Assembly: GCA_026983855.1 (NCBI GenBank)
Contig: JALSTE010000795.1
Location: 1 to 6,584 of the forward strand
Length of the DNA stretch: 6,584 nt
Direction: 5' to 3'
Origin: Acidimicrobiia bacterium
Lineage (GTDB): Bacteria > Actinomycetota > Acidimicrobiia > Acidimicrobiales > Poriferisodalaceae
This document shows, piece after piece, positions 5,728-6,584 of this stretch. The notes beneath the pieces are model-generated. The model searched no databases and had not been told where the DNA came from. It saw only the letters and a list, made by a program, of their open reading frames with translations. Numbering within the stretch: position 1 is the first letter of the stretch; every line of letters begins with the position of its first letter. A program made the translations under genes and the position numbers.

Positions 5728-5739
5728 TCCGTATACGGA
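5728..5739. promoter_or_regulatory. Perfect palindrome, candidate MarR operator
   Basis: TCCGTATACGGA is a perfect 12-base palindrome, 19 bases from the MarR start and 42 bases from the monooxygenase start. Its position between divergent regulator and target genes, and its size, fit a MarR dimer site that could control both genes. On the minus strand TAAACT (5726-5721) could be a -10 element for the regulator, which would place the operator over its promoter. Confidence 0.6.
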
Positions 5740-5764
5740 CGAATAGTTCGGGGGGAGCACCTCC

Positions 5765-5772
5765 GGGGAGGA
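5765..5772 (+). promoter_or_regulatory. Ribosome binding site selecting a GTG start for the monooxygenase
   Basis: GGGGAGGA sits 8 bases before GTG 5781. The in-frame ATG at 5817 has no comparable site, so the GTG is the better start. Confidence 0.6.
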
Positions 5773-5780
5773 CACGGCCC

Positions 5781-6584
5781 GTGGGCAGCGAACAACCCGT
5801 CACCGAAACCAACGAGATGCTGACAGGTTCGGAGTACCTGGCCGGCCTCGATGACGGTCGCGAGGTCTGGTACGACGGTGAACGGGTGGCGAACGTGGCC
5901 ACCCATCCCGCCTTCGCCGGGGCGGCCCGGACCCTCGCCGGTCTCTACGACGCCCTGCACGACCCCACGACGGCGCCGGAGTTGACGTTCGTCGACCGCT
6001 TCGGTCACCGGACCCACCGGTTCTTCGCCCCCTCCTACGACGGCGACGACCTGGCCGCCAGCCAGCGGGCCATCGAGGTCTGGCAGCGAATGACCTTCGG
6101 CTGGATGGGCCGGACCCCCGACTACAAGGCCGCGTTCATGGCCCAGTTGGCCGAGGGCCACGACTTCTACGGGGACTACGGCGACAATGCCCTGGCCTGG
6201 TACCACAAGTCCGCCTCGAGGGTCCTGTTCCTGAATCACGTCCTCATCGACCCCCCCGTCGACCGCTCCGCCCACCGGGTCGACGTCAGGGACGTGTTCG
6301 TCTCCCTCGACGGCGAGGACGACAACGGCATCTACGTCTCGGGCGCCAAGATGGTGGCCACCGGGTCCGCCCTCACCCACGCCACCTTCGTGGCCATGAA
6401 CAGCGGGGTGGCGGCCCGAATGGAACCGGGTCGCGACGACGACATGGCCCTGGTGTTCATAGTGGACATGGACGCCCCCGGGGTGAAGCTGATCTGCCGA
6501 CCCTCCTATGAGGCCCGGGCAGACAGCCCCTTCGAGGCCCCCCTGGCCTCCCGGTTCGATGAGAACGACGCCGTCCTGGTCTTC
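5781..6584 (+). CDS. hpaB: HpaB-family flavin-dependent aromatic monooxygenase, N-terminal half (cut by right window edge)
   Basis: The frame is open for 268 codons from GTG 5781 to the right edge, about half of a family member of roughly 480-520 residues. The family is 4-hydroxyphenylacetate 3-monooxygenase, oxygenase component. It uses reduced flavin from a partner reductase and O2 to add an ortho hydroxyl to a phenol. Family landmarks in order are MLTGSEYLAGLDDGREVW (13-30), FGWMGRTPDYKAAF (106-119), LNHVLIDPPVDR (151-162), SGAKMVATGSALTH (187-200), GVKLICRPSYE (234-244) and SRFDENDAVLVF (257-268). Arg111, Tyr115 and His153 correspond, with a constant offset of 11, to Arg100, Tyr104 and His142 of the Thermus HpaB active site. 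The protein is expected to be cytoplasmic and to act in aromatic degradation, but relatives act on chlorophenols, phenol or natural-product precursors, so the substrate is open. The divergent MarR gene is the likely regulator. Confidence 0.88.
   Translation, partial: MGSEQPVTETNEMLTGSEYLAGLDDGREVWYDGERVANVATHPAFAGAARTLAGLYDALHDPTTAPELTFVDRFGHRTHRFFAPSYDGDDLAASQRAIEVWQRMTFGWMGRTPDYKAAFMAQLAEGHDFYGDYGDNALAWYHKSASRVLFLNHVLIDPPVDRSAHRVDVRDVFVSLDGEDDNGIYVSGAKMVATGSALTHATFVAMNSGVAARMEPGRDDDMALVFIVDMDAPGVKLICRPSYEARADSPFEAPLASRFDENDAVLVF

Noticed and set aside
5760..5772. Small hairpin (CCTC/GAGG) covering the HpaB-type ribosome binding site.
   Set aside because: A four-pair stem is too weak to claim translational control.
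5724..6380. A 218-codon minus-strand frame opposite the HpaB-type gene.
   Set aside because: Antisense shadow of a gene with a clear family match; product is Gly/Val-rich with no recognisable domain.

Overview
The window is very GC-rich with dense codon-biased genes. Two threonine/alanine-rich linkers in a secreted lipoprotein, a MarR regulator and high-GC codon usage suggest a high-GC actinobacterium, possibly an Acidimicrobiia-like lineage. That assignment is inferred from style, with no marker gene to prove it. I see no rRNA, tRNA, CRISPR array, insertion sequence or phage gene.

Left part (1-852), minus strand: the N-terminal part of a major facilitator transporter runs off the left edge. 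Upstream of it lies a small limonene-1,2-epoxide-hydrolase-fold protein with its catalytic residues intact. A 369-base non-coding stretch (853-1221) separates these from the plus-strand genes. It holds an 18-base tandem repeat and two inverted repeats just upstream of nirS.

Centre (1222-5180), plus strand: this is a nitrogen-oxide respiration cluster. The first gene is a cytochrome cd1 nitrite reductase (nirS). It is unusual in being a predicted lipoprotein with an extra class I cytochrome c domain ahead of the standard c and d1 domains. After a strong GC hairpin come a hemerythrin-like di-iron protein and a 12-helix membrane protein. The membrane protein has a threefold internal repeat with a period of exactly 131 residues, like the pseudo-threefold plan of heme-copper oxidase subunit I, but it lacks the copper-site histidines. 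A reasonable model is that NirS makes nitric oxide outside the membrane, the hemerythrin protein senses, binds or repairs damage from NO or O2 in the cytoplasm, and the membrane protein has a haem-, metal- or NO-related role. No d1-haem biosynthesis genes and no nitric oxide reductase lie in the window.

Right part (5236-6584): a minus-strand MarR regulator faces a divergent plus-strand flavin-dependent monooxygenase of the 4-hydroxyphenylacetate 3-hydroxylase (HpaB) family, cut by the right edge. A perfect 12-base palindrome in the 71-base gap between them is the likely operator. This looks like a separate aromatic-compound module.
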